From Cristatella mucedo (Eukaryota; Bryozoa; Phylactolaemata; Cristatellidae): a DNA stretch of 64,000 nt. Below the pieces are notes generated by a model. It was given only the letters and a program-made list of their open reading frames with translations, did not search any database and was not told the origin of the DNA. How positions within the stretch are numbered: the stretch's first letter is position 1; each line of letters starts with the position of its first letter. The stretch is from NCBI GenBank assembly GCA_009760855.2, contig WPIO01000020.1, forward strand, positions 1,492,501-1,556,500, written 5' to 3'. Below are positions 36,501 through 49,900 of this stretch, one piece after another. The position numbers and the translations under genes were made by a program.

Positions 36501-39500
36501 TAACGGCTCTAACCACGGCTTGTAGTGGGCAATAAAGGGTCGCTCACTACGGGACTCGAACTCGCGACCCGGAACATGACAAGCAAGCACTTCACCTTTT
36601 GGGCTAAGACACGTGCATACACGCCACACGTCAGGAGATATGCCAAGAAACGCGGGCCTCGAACCAAGGCTGAAGGGAAGGTGGGCTGCAGAGCTACGAG
36701 AGGCAATCGGCTAGCCCATGCAAAACGCTTGCCTCGTACAAGCACAAAGTATCAATACAAAGCACACATACCAGATGTGAGAGTGTCCACTCAAATCTAA
36801 GCATGTGCATATTTGCACGTCACAGATAAATGTCAGAGGCAAGCACAAACTCTCGTGTCCTCGACTGCCAATTTCTCATAAAGCCACCAGCCAAGTATGC
36901 ACTGGGGTTTCTTTTGCTTGATAGACACAAAATTTACAGCAGCTTTAACTAACACTAAAATACATTGACAATGAACACACTTCAGCGGGTAACTAGTATT
37001 GCCGGTGTAAAAAGTGGTGAGCCGTGATGGCACACCAGGTAAGGCAGTTGCTTTCACGACCTCGGTCCCGAGGTCGTGGGTTCGATTCCTGCGGTGGGTG
37101 ATTCTTTATTGCCACTGCAAGCGGCTGTGATAGCCGTAAAAGGCTCTTCTGTCGCTATACAAAAAGAGGCTGTTTAATCAGATACGATTTATTTATTTTA
37201 AGAGTGACGATACTACGACGGCTGCCACATAGCTCCATCACCACTGCTTACCTCAACTCCTTCTCTGGTCATAATTGATGAGTCCATCTTCAGTATGGCA
37301 GCCTTGATGGTCCTAGGTGGAGGTAGCTTGGTGAGGCCAATGTTGATAGCGTTTGAGCGTTTCGAGTCCAGAACGGTGATCAGTCTCTTTGCTTCAGTGC
37401 CTTTCTGCAAGAGCACAGCAAGATACAGAGATTAGAAAATGCCGATGCCACTCCTACTCGGCTACTTGTAGAATTCAGAGCAAAGTCAGCAGCGCATACA
37501 GATTTTAAGAACGCGGTAAACGAGAGCTCATGCCAGGCAGGTTATCAAGCTTGATCTACTCTCACTCTACGAGCAGCAAAGGCACTCAGTTCAAAAAATA
37601 AAGTCACAAAACGTGATCAGTGCAAGAACTCCAATGCCATGCAGAAAAGTGCTGAAAGCTAACAGAGTGTGGCAGAGTGCAGGTTCTCAAATCTGGGCAG
37701 ACCAGTAACAATGAGCCAAGTGGCAGGCATAATGTAATGTAATGTATCTCTGTCTGTAACTCCACAAAATAATAAAGACTATGTGGGTGTTACAAAGGAG
37801 AGTTTTGTATAGCGCACTCACAGCCTAAGGGGCTTTCGGTATGCATTCGGTAGCCAACAGACTTGTTAGGAGGCATGCACTTGGGTTGATAGATTTGGAT
37901 CAAATGACGACGAACATTAAAGCTAAACATATTCACACAATCAGACCAATGTTTAAGTCATGGGTACTAAAATGCCAGCAGGCGCGCAACATATTGATTT
38001 TACACAGCACGTCTGGCAGTGGTGAATTCTGGGAGGGGGGCAGTCCCCCACCGAGTCTAGTAAGGCAGCCGGGCGCCACCTGGTACCAACATTTGTCACC
38101 GATAACATCACTGGGGACAGCATACACCAAGCGAACGTCAGTGGGTTGTCGCGGTCTGGGACTGTGTGGAGAGCCTTTAGCACAGGTCTTTGAACGACAG
38201 CAGCAGTAGCCAGCGCCAGCTTTATTACTGCCAAGCCCCTTTTCCACCCTGGTCGTACTATCCGTACCTTTTTAATATCTAGGGGCTACCACAGTAGCCC
38301 CGACAGTCCCTTTAACAGGGTTGCTCGGAAATGAATAGCCACCATAAACATCTACCTCACACAGTAAGGGGTCGCCAATGCCGATCGGGGGTACACTAGC
38401 ATCGCCGACCCAAGCATGGTTGATTTTGCATGTGCACTGCAATCTATAAACGTCATTAGGATCAGACGGGTTCATGCTGTAGTCTAACGGTTCTGGTGCT
38501 GTTCGCCACATCGTTAACAGCCAGCTATGAACCAGTCATTATCAGCGCCAGGATCGCCAACTCGATAGCTGAATAGATCATTAGCCTAAAGAGAGACTCT
38601 GCAGTTCTTCTCGAAATCCTCGACTGAAGAACATAATAATAATAATAATTCACTTTATAAAGCGCCCTCAGAGAACTCAATCTCTCTCTAGGCGCTTTGC
38701 ATTTGCTGTAAAGTGAAATGCAATTGAATGGTAAGTAAAATCATGCTTGAAAAACAAACGAAATGAATAACAGGGTTAGGGGTGACATGCACGGGGTCAG
38801 CATGCAAATGTGGTTAGTGGCAGCATGCACAGTGTCAGCACGCATAAGCACATGGAAGGACGAATCACAGGGACCCATGAAATGCTGTCCTAACTAGGTG
38901 TGTTTTTAGGTTCCTTTTAAATGTGGTCAGGTCAGGGGATGTTCTGACGCAGGTCGGGAGGGAGTTCCAGGCTTTGGGAGCATATGAACTAAATGCACGG
39001 TCTCCAAAGGATTTAAGGTTTGTATGAGGTATTTCTAGGCTGTTGGATTCCGAAAAGCAGGTGGTACGATGCTTGGCCTGATGGGGTAGTATATCTGACA
39101 GATAGGCTGGAGCCATAGAATGAAGAGACCTAAAAGTGAGCGACAAAACCTTGAAGTCAATCCATTGCTTGACTGGTAGCCAGTGCAGGTCGGCGAGAAG
39201 TGGAGTAATGTGGCAACTGCGATGCTCACGACAGACAAGCATAGCTGCAGAGTTTTGCACCAGCTGCAATCGCCTGATCGCACATGCTGGCAGGCCAGTA
39301 AGCAGTGAGTTGCAGAAGTCGAGACGGGATGTCACGAATGCATGGACCAACTTGAACGTGGTATCTTTATCTAAACAAGCCCGAATTTTAGCAATGTTAT
39401 GAAGCTGAAAATAAGCGGATTTGACTGTGGAGCTGATATGGTCATCTAACGAGAGGTCGCTTTGGAATATGATAAAAGATGATGCTCCTGCTACAAATAT

Positions 39501-42500
39501 AGCACCGGCACTATGCCAGCACTGACCTAAAGGCACGACATGAACCCATCAAGACGTTGAACAGCAGAACCTGGTCAAGGTTATACCCAAGCTCCGTTAT
39601 CCAAACGTTCACTCGACATCGATCAAGATCCCGGGTCGAGACATGCCATTTTGATTAGGACCTCGAGATTATCAATGAGATCCCTTGTTTGTACTAGTTT
39701 CAGGGCCGGCTTTTTCCATCACTGCCTGCGTCTGTCTGATGGTGGCGTTCACCTAAGTATGAAATTTGAAAAAGTTGCGAGTGGCTCATATCCAGCCTGG
39801 TCTCCGACGTATAAGAGGCTGGATGATTCCTTGATCACAGAAAAAATGTTTATTGCTCCCCATACATGCTCCCTTTCTCTTCCTCCCGCCGCCAGGACCA
39901 GCTCATAATAGGCAGTTTCGGGTAATGGAAGAAGGTCGGCAGCCGATCGATTGCACAATTCTCGGGCATCGAGGCAGCCACCAGTTGCATCACAGCGAGG
40001 CGATAAGAAGGCAATTGACCTGATGAGCTAGGAGGCACACATCATTACAGGAAAGTACGGCATTGAGAAACCAAGTCATCGATGTTCAGGTACTGACGGA
40101 GATGCGTACAGCTAGCTATGATAATCTTTTGATAAAAGTGCAACAGCTCTGTCAGCATCCTGAGATCGAGGTGCCCGACATGACCTCCAACCACATCCAG
40201 CCCGATCAGCCTCGGCCCAATGAGCACAAGAGTTGCCACGGACACTTAGTCCATGTCAACTAATCTTATGTGGCAAATGACAAGATGCAGTCAGAATTGT
40301 ACTTTTGGTTCGACAAAGAGTTGATGCTCTGTCTGGCTCTTTGCCACACTTCCCCATCAACAGTTTTCTGTATTTAAGGTAGACAACCTTGTAGAGGTTA
40401 AAGCCAAATTCTAAATTATAGCCTCTCCAGACGTCGAGTCAATCCTCTTGAGGCAGCAGCTTTACAGCTTTCCAAGAGAAATATATTCGGACTCGGCACC
40501 GAAAACTTTCGAGGTGCTTCCTGATCTTGCAGTCATGCTGGCAGAGTCTGATCAAGCCGAGGTAGGCTATGACAAACTATACACACTGGTGCAACTTATT
40601 CTGACACTGCTGCTGACCACTGCCAAGGCCGAACGTGTGTTCAGAGAGAGACAAAAACAACTTATCAAGACACGATTTCGAACGACGATGGACATTTTGC
40701 AAAAAAAACACTTGCTAAGTACTGCTTTTTTTCGGGTAAGCCTAGAGAACAGAGCACCAGGCAGTTTATCAATAACCATCAAGGATAGCGTTTTAACAGA
40801 TTTCTGGTGCCCCCAAGACCCATTGGGAATTTCAAAATAATGGCAACAAGGCAACATAATAGGTGTAAGGCCGAATCCGCAGAATAACCCTCAGCAGCAA
40901 AGAAATGCAAGCAACGAACTGAAGCAGCACAACAGATAGAATGTCAAGTCCGTGCAACCGGTTTCCACGCGCAATGCTTGTGCAACTACATTCAAGCAAA
41001 TTTGGCACAGTCATGCAACTCACACTGGCAAACGGCTCTGATTATATAGAGAATGCTCCTTACCCCAGCTCCATCCTACAGTCAGCGTGTTCGCGTCATC
41101 GTTCGAATAATTTCATGCAAATGGAGGCAAATCAAGCAAAAAAGAAAAAATGTCGTCAGCCACGGCTAATGCTACCATCACAAGCAATGCTGGCTGCAGC
41201 AGTAGTAGCAGCAGCAGCAGCAGCAGCAGCATCGATTAGCACAGTACAAAACCAGCAGCAGCAGCAGCAGAGGCACCGGCGAGGCAGCCGAGCACTTTGA
41301 TGAGTCAAGCCACGAATGCACATGCCAGCTCGGCAGCGTTTGCAGACCTACTCGCTCGGAAGCGCCGCAAAGCCAACGACTTGCTTTCGCCAAGGCGACG
41401 GCTATGCTAACGGCTCGCCTAGCTCTGGCGACACCACAGTAGCTCAGCAAGGCGGCAAACCTCGACATGCCGAATGCACTAACGCCCTACCACTCGGTGT
41501 GCCGATCGCTCACCTTGGCCTTTGCTTCGGTCGAGCGGCTCTCGAACAGATGGCACAGCTGCTCACCGTCGACGGCGACGGCAGCCAGATTCTTCCAGAT
41601 GGTTCCCTGCTTCTGCAGCTGCGGAAGCGTGGGCGGCACAGTGGCGCTCACCTCGGTCCAGTGCAGCCTAATCGTCTTCTTGCTCTTCCCGGGAGCCGCA
41701 CCGCCCAACGTCGTCGGCAGCGGACCGGCGCCGAACTTGGCTGGAGGCGGCGGTGGAGGCACCAAGGACAAGGGCGGCGGCGGGGGAGGGGGCATGGTGC
41801 CGAGCAAAGGCGCACCGATCGGAATCAGCGGCGGTGGCGGAGGTGGCACAGACGAGGTCGGCGCGCCGCCGGCGGACAGGACCGGCTGAAGCACGTCGGC
41901 GTCGTCGGCCTCGGTCAGGTCGGTGAAGTCGAGGTCCCTGATGCGCAGCTTCTTCATGCGAGCAGCCTTCTCGATGCTCTCCCAGCGACTGTCGTCGTCA
42001 CCGCCCGCTCGCTCGACCGCCGCCGACATGGGCGAAGTCACCGCCGGCGGTGACGTGACCTTGGCAGCGGCAGAAGCGCTTGTGGCCAGCTTCTCCTTGG
42101 CCACGCTCACAGTCACGCCGACCGAGCTGGTGCTCGACGGGAACGCGCTGATGCTCGCCACGGCGGCGGCGGCAGCCGCGTCGTCATGGCCGCTGCCCGC
42201 GGCCAGCTTGCCGGCGAGAGCGAGCACGCTGCCGGCTCCGACCGGCGGCTGTGTTGCCGCCAGAGGCGGCGGGACGGCCGCCACGGGCTCGGGTCGCGGC
42301 TGACCGCCCTCGAGCCTCGACACCAGGTTCTCCACGACGACGAGAGGCGGCTTCTCGGCGGCCTGCACCTCGGGCAGCTGTGGCTGCGAAGGCAGCTCAT
42401 CGGACGACTGCTTGGCCATCTTGTACAGCATCCATCGCCTGTTGTTGGACATGATGCCCGGGGTCAGCGGCGAGACGACCTTGCCCTGATCGTCGAGCAG

Positions 42501-43197
42501 GTTCTGCTGGGTGCGGCTCTGTCTGTTGCTCAGATCGCGGCTGCTTCGCGAACCGACGTCGCTCGGCTGCGACTGCTGCTCGTGCTTGCTGAAAGGCACC
42601 GCGTGCACCACAAGTCAGACGACTTGGCCAAAGCGCCAGCTTAAAGGGCCCAGCTCGCAAGCCGGGGCAAAGCAAAAGTGAGGTGCAGCCTGGCAACAGC
42701 AGTGGCGGTGGAAGAGGTCGGGGGGGGGGGAGGTGGGCTGCCCAATGCGAGCTTCACATCTGACAGCCGCCTACCGCATTGCGACTTGGTGGCCTCCCTC
42801 AGGCAGACTGACTTTCTCGGCAGGCTTGTCGCTGACAGGTCCGCCACTTGCCAAGCCTGCCATTTGCAGCCTCTGGAGCTCGGGCTTAGGAGCGCTGGAA
42901 GCGGAGGTGCTCTGCTGGTCTCTCAGGCGTCTGACGTACAGAGGTTCATCTACACAGCACAAGACCCGACACAGAGCAATGGAAACAGATCTGACGATAC
43001 GATGGGTTCAGCAGAGAGCCAGGATATACACACATACACACATACATACATACATACATACTTACATACATACATACATATACACGGGCGGCCCAGGTAG
43101 CACGCTCGACTCCGGCAGGACAGGGCACTGCCGGCTAATGTACATATACTAGTCTGTACATATACTAGATCTTTTTCTCGATAATTATTACATACAT

Positions 43198-43268
<71 letters not shown>

Positions 43269-43275
43269 CATATAC

Positions 43276-43321
<46 letters not shown>

Positions 43322-43858
43322 TATATAGCTTGCACATCTCAACACCTCAATACCAAATCCAATCGTAATTTTGTCAATCTGCAGTACTGCTACCATGCCC
43401 CAGCCGTGAGTTCCTCTAACGATGATAAATTGACTGTTCCACTCCTCTACTGACGTCACTTCCGCAAATCTGAAGCAAATACATCTACTCCCATGCTGCC
43501 AACTGTGGCTCATCCTTCCTAGCCATCGCGAGCTGCTACTTCCTGACTCAGCTATGCTTCTCACTTTCTCCTTGTTGCATGAGATGAAGTCAGCTGGCTA
43601 CCAAATGCCCACCAAAAGCTGCTTGGCTTTGAGTGCACGATACAAAACTCTCCTGCTTAACACCCAATTAGTCTTTGTAGTTTTGTGGAGTTAAAGATGG
43701 AGATACATTACATTACATTTTGTCGTGAATTTAAAGGGGGGGACTGACCTGTATACGGATAGTAGTGTAAGCAGAGCTTCAGGCGTCTGATAAGAGAACT
43801 TGGTTATTGTTGTGAGGACATAATATCGCACGAAATCACTCCACCCATGTGAGTGAGT

Positions 43859-43903
<45 letters not shown>

Positions 43904-46900
43904 TGCTTATTGAAGCAAACAGATATAACGAACTGATAAGGCTGCATATGTCATCTGTGATAACTACAAAGCAAAACGGTCACATAAATTTTAAATAACA
44001 AAAAATAAGACGATGCAGCAACGACATGCCACAGCCTAGCAAAGAAATGCAAGTTCCCCGAACGATCTACCCAGAAAAAGTAATTAAGAGAAGAATTCCT
44101 CGAATAGCTTGCTAGGCCACTGCTGCACCAATTCACTCGTGCACACTCGTGGCGGATGTAGCAGGCACCCATTGCCAGCACAGCCGTTAACTACACATTC
44201 ACCAAGATCCCTAGCTGTGGTGACACTGTGCCATGACACTATGATGTGGCTCCAAAGCAGCCGTTAAATTCGATCTCACCTTTCATGTGACAAAGCAGAA
44301 CACCTCTAGGATCCATCCAGCCATAAAAGCTAGCTGATCTCTTGCTTGCAAGCTGGCTTTACATGCTTCCAAAACGGCTTGTAAGGTCCTCTGTTCTGAG
44401 AGCACATCGAACGCTCGACATTTAAGCTAACAGCAGAGCAACAGCACTACAGATGTTACTTCCCAGCATAGTCTTGAGCTAACTAATGCTAAACATATCA
44501 AGCATGTGAAAAACAGCTTGTGCTAAAAGAATGAAAAAATGTCCGCCGATAGTGGTTGGAAGGTTCAGCTTTACCATTGATACCTGGTTATCTACCCCGA
44601 TATGATTGTGCCTTCATGTGTCGAATACTTACTTTTAGACGTGTAATGGCACAATCTCGGTTCACAATAATTTACTTTACTAATTCATATAATTCACTAT
44701 ATTCAATAATTCACTTTAATAACAGCAAAAGCACAGCCATGCAAAGCAGGGCAGCAAGACAGTGCTGCCTGCCATGCTGGCATAAACCAGCAGCAGCAGC
44801 CCTCTTAGCTAGCACAACCAGCAGCACCAGCAATTAAGCGCTAGCAGACAACGCAATTGAAAGACGAGGGCAAGTGGTTTTTGCAAAGAATGCTGCACGC
44901 TAGAATAGCCGTCGGCCCTCACCTATATCGCCCACGGTGGAACCATCCGAACTGGCACCTGGTGCACTATCACTGGCAGCTGCAACACCCGGATCACCGG
45001 CATGGCCCTCTGCCATCGGCTCCCCCATCATCGGGTCATTTTGCTGCTGGCTGTGCTGCCGGTAGTGGGACAAGTGACGCTCACGACGGTTCTGCCTCAG
45101 CAAATCTGACATGCAGGCAGGCCGTAGTAAGCATGTGCTTGCTGCCGCCACGGTTGCAACAGGCATCAGTGGCACGTCACGTCAAGCAGCAGGCTGGCAT
45201 TAGGCTAGCATTAGGGGGAAGCAGCAAGGCAGCTACTTGCGCAGACCAAAACGACAAGATTCAGAGACATTTGTGGGCAAAAGGCTCGGTGACTGTGATA
45301 CAAGCAATTTGCTCGTGAACTAGCATAAGTTCCCAGGAAGCTGCATACTCTAGGAGAGGAAGCTCAGCATGTGCAAGATATGAAGAGAGGTTTTTTGCTG
45401 AGACATTAAATGCAGCAAAGCTGCCCAAGAGCTACCCTGAACGACTTACTGCCCGACCCCAAAAGCAGGGGAGTCTACCTACCCTTTACAGCAGTGAACA
45501 AGCTCGAAATGGCAAACATTCAAATCTGGTAACCTTGAGGGCAGTGGGGAGGGGGCGGTTCGGACCAACTCTGATCAGAAGAGAACTTCAGACGAGGATA
45601 TGGCATGGTTGAACTCCTGTTACCTTAGCCATGGCCATTCTGTCGTCTGGTGGTCACGTCCAGAGGCATAATAATAATAATAATATTGCACTTGATAAAG
45701 CGCCCTCAGAGAACTTAATCTCTTTCTAGGCGCTTTACATTTGCTGCAAAGTGATACGCAATAGAATAGTAAGTAAAATCATGCTTGAAAAACAAACAAA
45801 ATGAACAACATGGTTAGGGGTTACATGCACTGGGTCAGCATGCAAATGTGGTTAGTGGCAGCATGAACAGTGTCAGCACGCATAAGCACATCGAGAACGA
45901 ATCACAAGGACCCACTAAATGCTGTCCTAAATAGGTATGTTTTTAAGTTTCTTTTAAATGTGGTCAGGTCAGGGGATGTTCTGATGCAGGTCGGGAGGGA
46001 GTTCCAGGCTGTGGGAGCATAAGAGCTAAATGCACGGTCTCCAAAGGATTTAAGGTTTGTACGAGGTATTTCTAGACTGTTGGATTCCGAAAAGCGAGTG
46101 GGCATGCCCAGAATCAAGCAATTTCGAGCCAGACCTTAACCTTGCTCGAGGTATCCAACTCAAGGATTAGTGAATGAGGCATGGCGGGTGGGATGCAGCA
46201 AGCAATGCTCCTTAGGGTCGGTCGGGAGAGACAGGGCCTGCTAGCTCCCGTTCGGTATACCGATGATGGTCAAGAAAAGAACCAATGTGTCCAGGCTCCA
46301 CGTCTTTGCTCTGGCGATGATCAGATATCGTCTAGATGACCCGCCATCTGCCGAGTTCCACAGAGGTCTTTTGCTGTTCTGCATTTATGCAGCCCAAACC
46401 ATTCAAAACCATGGCAGCAGCTTTCACTTCTATGCTGGTGACACCCAGCTTTACTTGCCGGTTCAAGGTTTCCTAGGCAGTCGGCTGAAGCCTAGCAAAA
46501 CAGAACTATTGTCTGGTAGACATCGGGCTGTCGGCCAACTAGCTTAAAATAAATGACGGTAGAACTAAATCTTCCTCTAATGGAACTCAAAACATGCAGC
46601 TCTCTCTGGATCTTTCGCTTCATACGTCAGTGCGGACAACAATTAATTAATCCATTCGGGTAATAGAGTGCTTTCTCAAATCTTGCAATGAGATCCCCTA
46701 TTTCAGTGGACCCACATTTAGGCTTGATAATCCGACTCTCTCACTCAAGAACACATAGACTTGTTATTAACTGGCTGGCTGGCGGCAAGCCACTGCCTGC
46801 GGTACGTCAATACAAAATGTGAAGTCCGATCAGTGAGGACAACTTGAGTGCAGATCATTATTCCCTATAGAAGAAAATAGCAATTAAGAACTGGGCAGAT

Positions 46901-49900
46901 TAAAATGCTTTCAGTGTTGTCAGGTATTATCAATTCCATTTTGAATAAGAGATTTGAGAGTAAAGACAGCACAGTTGCTTCCGTGAAGATGGTAACCATG
47001 AGCATAAAAGCTCGTCAGCGGGCTCATAGCGACTACTGGCACAGAGACTTGTCAGCATACCTCACTCACGCTTGATGTGCCACAACAGAGAGCGGCCCCA
47101 CCTTAAACAATTTGCATTGCATGAGGCATGTGCAAGTGAGAGTTGCATACCGGGTTTTCTATCCCAAGCACAACTCTTTTGTTTTAGTATGAGACATACG
47201 ATGAAGGATCAGAAGGGCTTGAATGCAACAACCATGCCAACCGGTCATTCAACACGTGAACTACGACCGAGCTTGTGTTCTCGATCACGGAGTACAGAAA
47301 GAAAGATAATTGCTGACGACAGCATTCCAAAATACCGAGAACACTGAAGAGATGCAAGTCAGAAAAGATATCTTCACTCACTGCTTGCATCCATGATAAC
47401 ATAGGCACGCCTAGCAGTGAGAAAAGCTGAAAGCTGGGGGGCTGTCGCTGCAGAAGCTGCTGATAGCAAACATTTTCAGGCGCACAGCCACTATTACAAA
47501 GCATTATGCATGCACCAGACCAATTACTATGCACTAAAAATAAGCCAACCAACGGGGCATAGCATCAAATGCTTCAGCGCTGCATGCTGCCACCAGGACT
47601 AGTAGCCCTCTCCTATCCGTATCACCGACACAAAGAGGTGTGCACGTTGGGAGGCGTGACACAGGAATATCAGACACTTCGAGCAACTCATGCTCCTGAT
47701 TATAACTGCCAGCTTAGCTGAACTAGCAGCGCCTATCGAGAACTGAGCACGGAGAGCTATGAGCACACTGCAAACGTTCGTGCACAGACCGACCACGTGA
47801 AGATCACTGCCTGCGCACGCAGAGCAGAGCAATGAACTCACTCGACTGTGGAGACTTATGAGCTGATGCTACAGACGAGGCCGGACTAATACTGGCCATG
47901 GCGCCGTGTGCAGCTTGGTCGACGATGCTCGGGACAGCCACCGGGCTGGTGACAATGCCACTGCTGCCACCGCTCTGCAGCATTTCCGACACGCCTTGGA
48001 GTGCCGATTTGCGCTCATACTTCCTGGGGGACGGAGCTGCTGTCGACGCCGTGCGGCTGCTGCCCGCAGCAGCAGCAGCTGCCGCCTCGGCCGAAGGTGT
48101 GGCACCGGTGGCTCCTGAGAGGGCAGCAGCAGACTCGGCTTTCCGAGCTCTGCAAGAACACGCCGCCACTTTTCTCCCACGACCTCCAAACCACAAGCTG
48201 GCAACAAAACAGGAACAGCACCATCGTCACTCTGGCGGTCAGCAAGCACTATGCCGGAACGTCAGTCAATGAGAGTGGATCTATTCATATCGGCCTTGGG
48301 CTCAGACTTACAACATCAGCCAGGTTGACCACGAATACGCAACTAAACGTCTACATATATCCTATGCATATAGCATATGGAAGTACAGAGACATGAAGTA
48401 TTTGCATGCACGGACTGGGTTACAGATATAAATTACGTACATTAAGATAACTAGGAGTGCAAATGCCCTGTACACAAGCACACAAATATCTGTGCACACA
48501 GACAGTCTGCATCCAATTTGGAATTCTGAGCTGACAGAAAACGCTACACACACTCATGAAAACGAGACCAGCAAGCCAAACTACCAAAAGTTAGGGCATC
48601 CGGTTGGCCACATGGAGCAAAGCTGGAGTCACGTTTCGACAGAATGGCGGTATGTGACCGGTATGGCCAGGTCACGAAGGTCAAAATGGAAACTATGGCT
48701 TGTATACGAGGGTCGAAAACACCGTGGGGGCCGTAAGCGCTGCACTAGCAGAGACGAGGAAAACACGGACAATCATCCATTTTTCTGTTCACCACGCATT
48801 CCGAAAGTGAAGCTTCGCAGGAAGGTTTCCGCTCCGTCATAGTGCTCGCCTGCCCACAGCGCCGCCACACACCGGTGCCGGCTGGTGCCGCTTAGCACAC
48901 GGCTGCTGCTGGGCAATGCACAGCATCCGGAGGCCATCGAGAAGAGGGAGAGCATTTGCAGCTAACTGAGCACGAGCAAGGAAGCACTCAGCCTGACACG
49001 ATTAGCTGCAGCCCGAATCGACGGCTGCACGTGCTGGCATCCGGTTGCCAGGTGGCGCCGGCAGCCGAACAACTAGCAGTCGAGGCACAACAGAGAGCAG
49101 TCTCGCAAACGCAAGAGGAGATCGAAAAGCACCAGCGCTCACCCATCCTCCTCCCCCCCCCACCGGTGCCGGCTGCTGGCGCACGAAGGAAGAATGGTGG
49201 CAACAGCCGGCCAGCAACAGCGTGCATGCACACTCACGCTCGCTCGGCCCGGCGCCTCTCCAAGTAGGACGACTGCTGCTCGGCAGTGCTGGCCGCCGAC
49301 GCCGAGCCGTTCAGCACGGCGGCGGAGGCGTTCTCCGATCCGCGGCCGCTGCTGCGTCCTGCTGCGGATGGCTCGCCAGTGCCGGCAGCTCTGTCGGGCA
49401 GTCTTCCGTCGCCGATGGCCGGTGTGGCTAGGGGCTCCGGCGTCTGAACTCCTCCTGCCAGAGCACGCCGTGACGGTGCGATGGCGGCGGCATCCTTAGC
49501 GCCTCCTCCTCCACCCGAGGCAGGGCCGTTCTGACCTTGGCCTTCGAAGGCCTGACGCGAGGCTTGCACTGATGACTGCTGCTGCGACGGCTGCTGCCCA
49601 GCCGCTGCTGGCTCTGGCGTAGCACGGCTGCTGTTGCTACCGGCAGTTCGGCGCTGAGTCTTAGGCGAGCCGCTGGCTGAGCCGCCCGAGCCCATTGATC
49701 GTCGGCTTATCCGCATTATTCCTTCGGACTTGACTCTCGGCATTTGCCTGAAAGCAATCAGTACATTAGCTATACCTGCAGCCAATTTCGCAAATGACCT
49801 AATATGCGGAGCAACAGGTCCAGAACATTTGACGAACGGCAGCCAAGGAAGCAGGCGCGGTGGCCGAGTTGACGTCGACGGCCAGCTATATCTCCGCAGC

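Noticed and set aside
37016-37110. Possible functional tRNA gene
   Set aside because: Has A and B box motifs, but the stem before the B box does not fit a cloverleaf, and the same unit with the same non-tRNA body recurs at 58,109 and 62,629, so it is a SINE.
38272-38511. Minus-strand frame (79 codons) as a retroviral or cellular gene
   Set aside because: Protein-like in composition but no recognised domain, no splice sites in phase, and its end overlaps the candidate LTR.
41316-42053. Plus-strand 245-codon open frame, Arg/Gly-rich
   Set aside because: Shadow of the GC-rich FH1 exon on the opposite strand.
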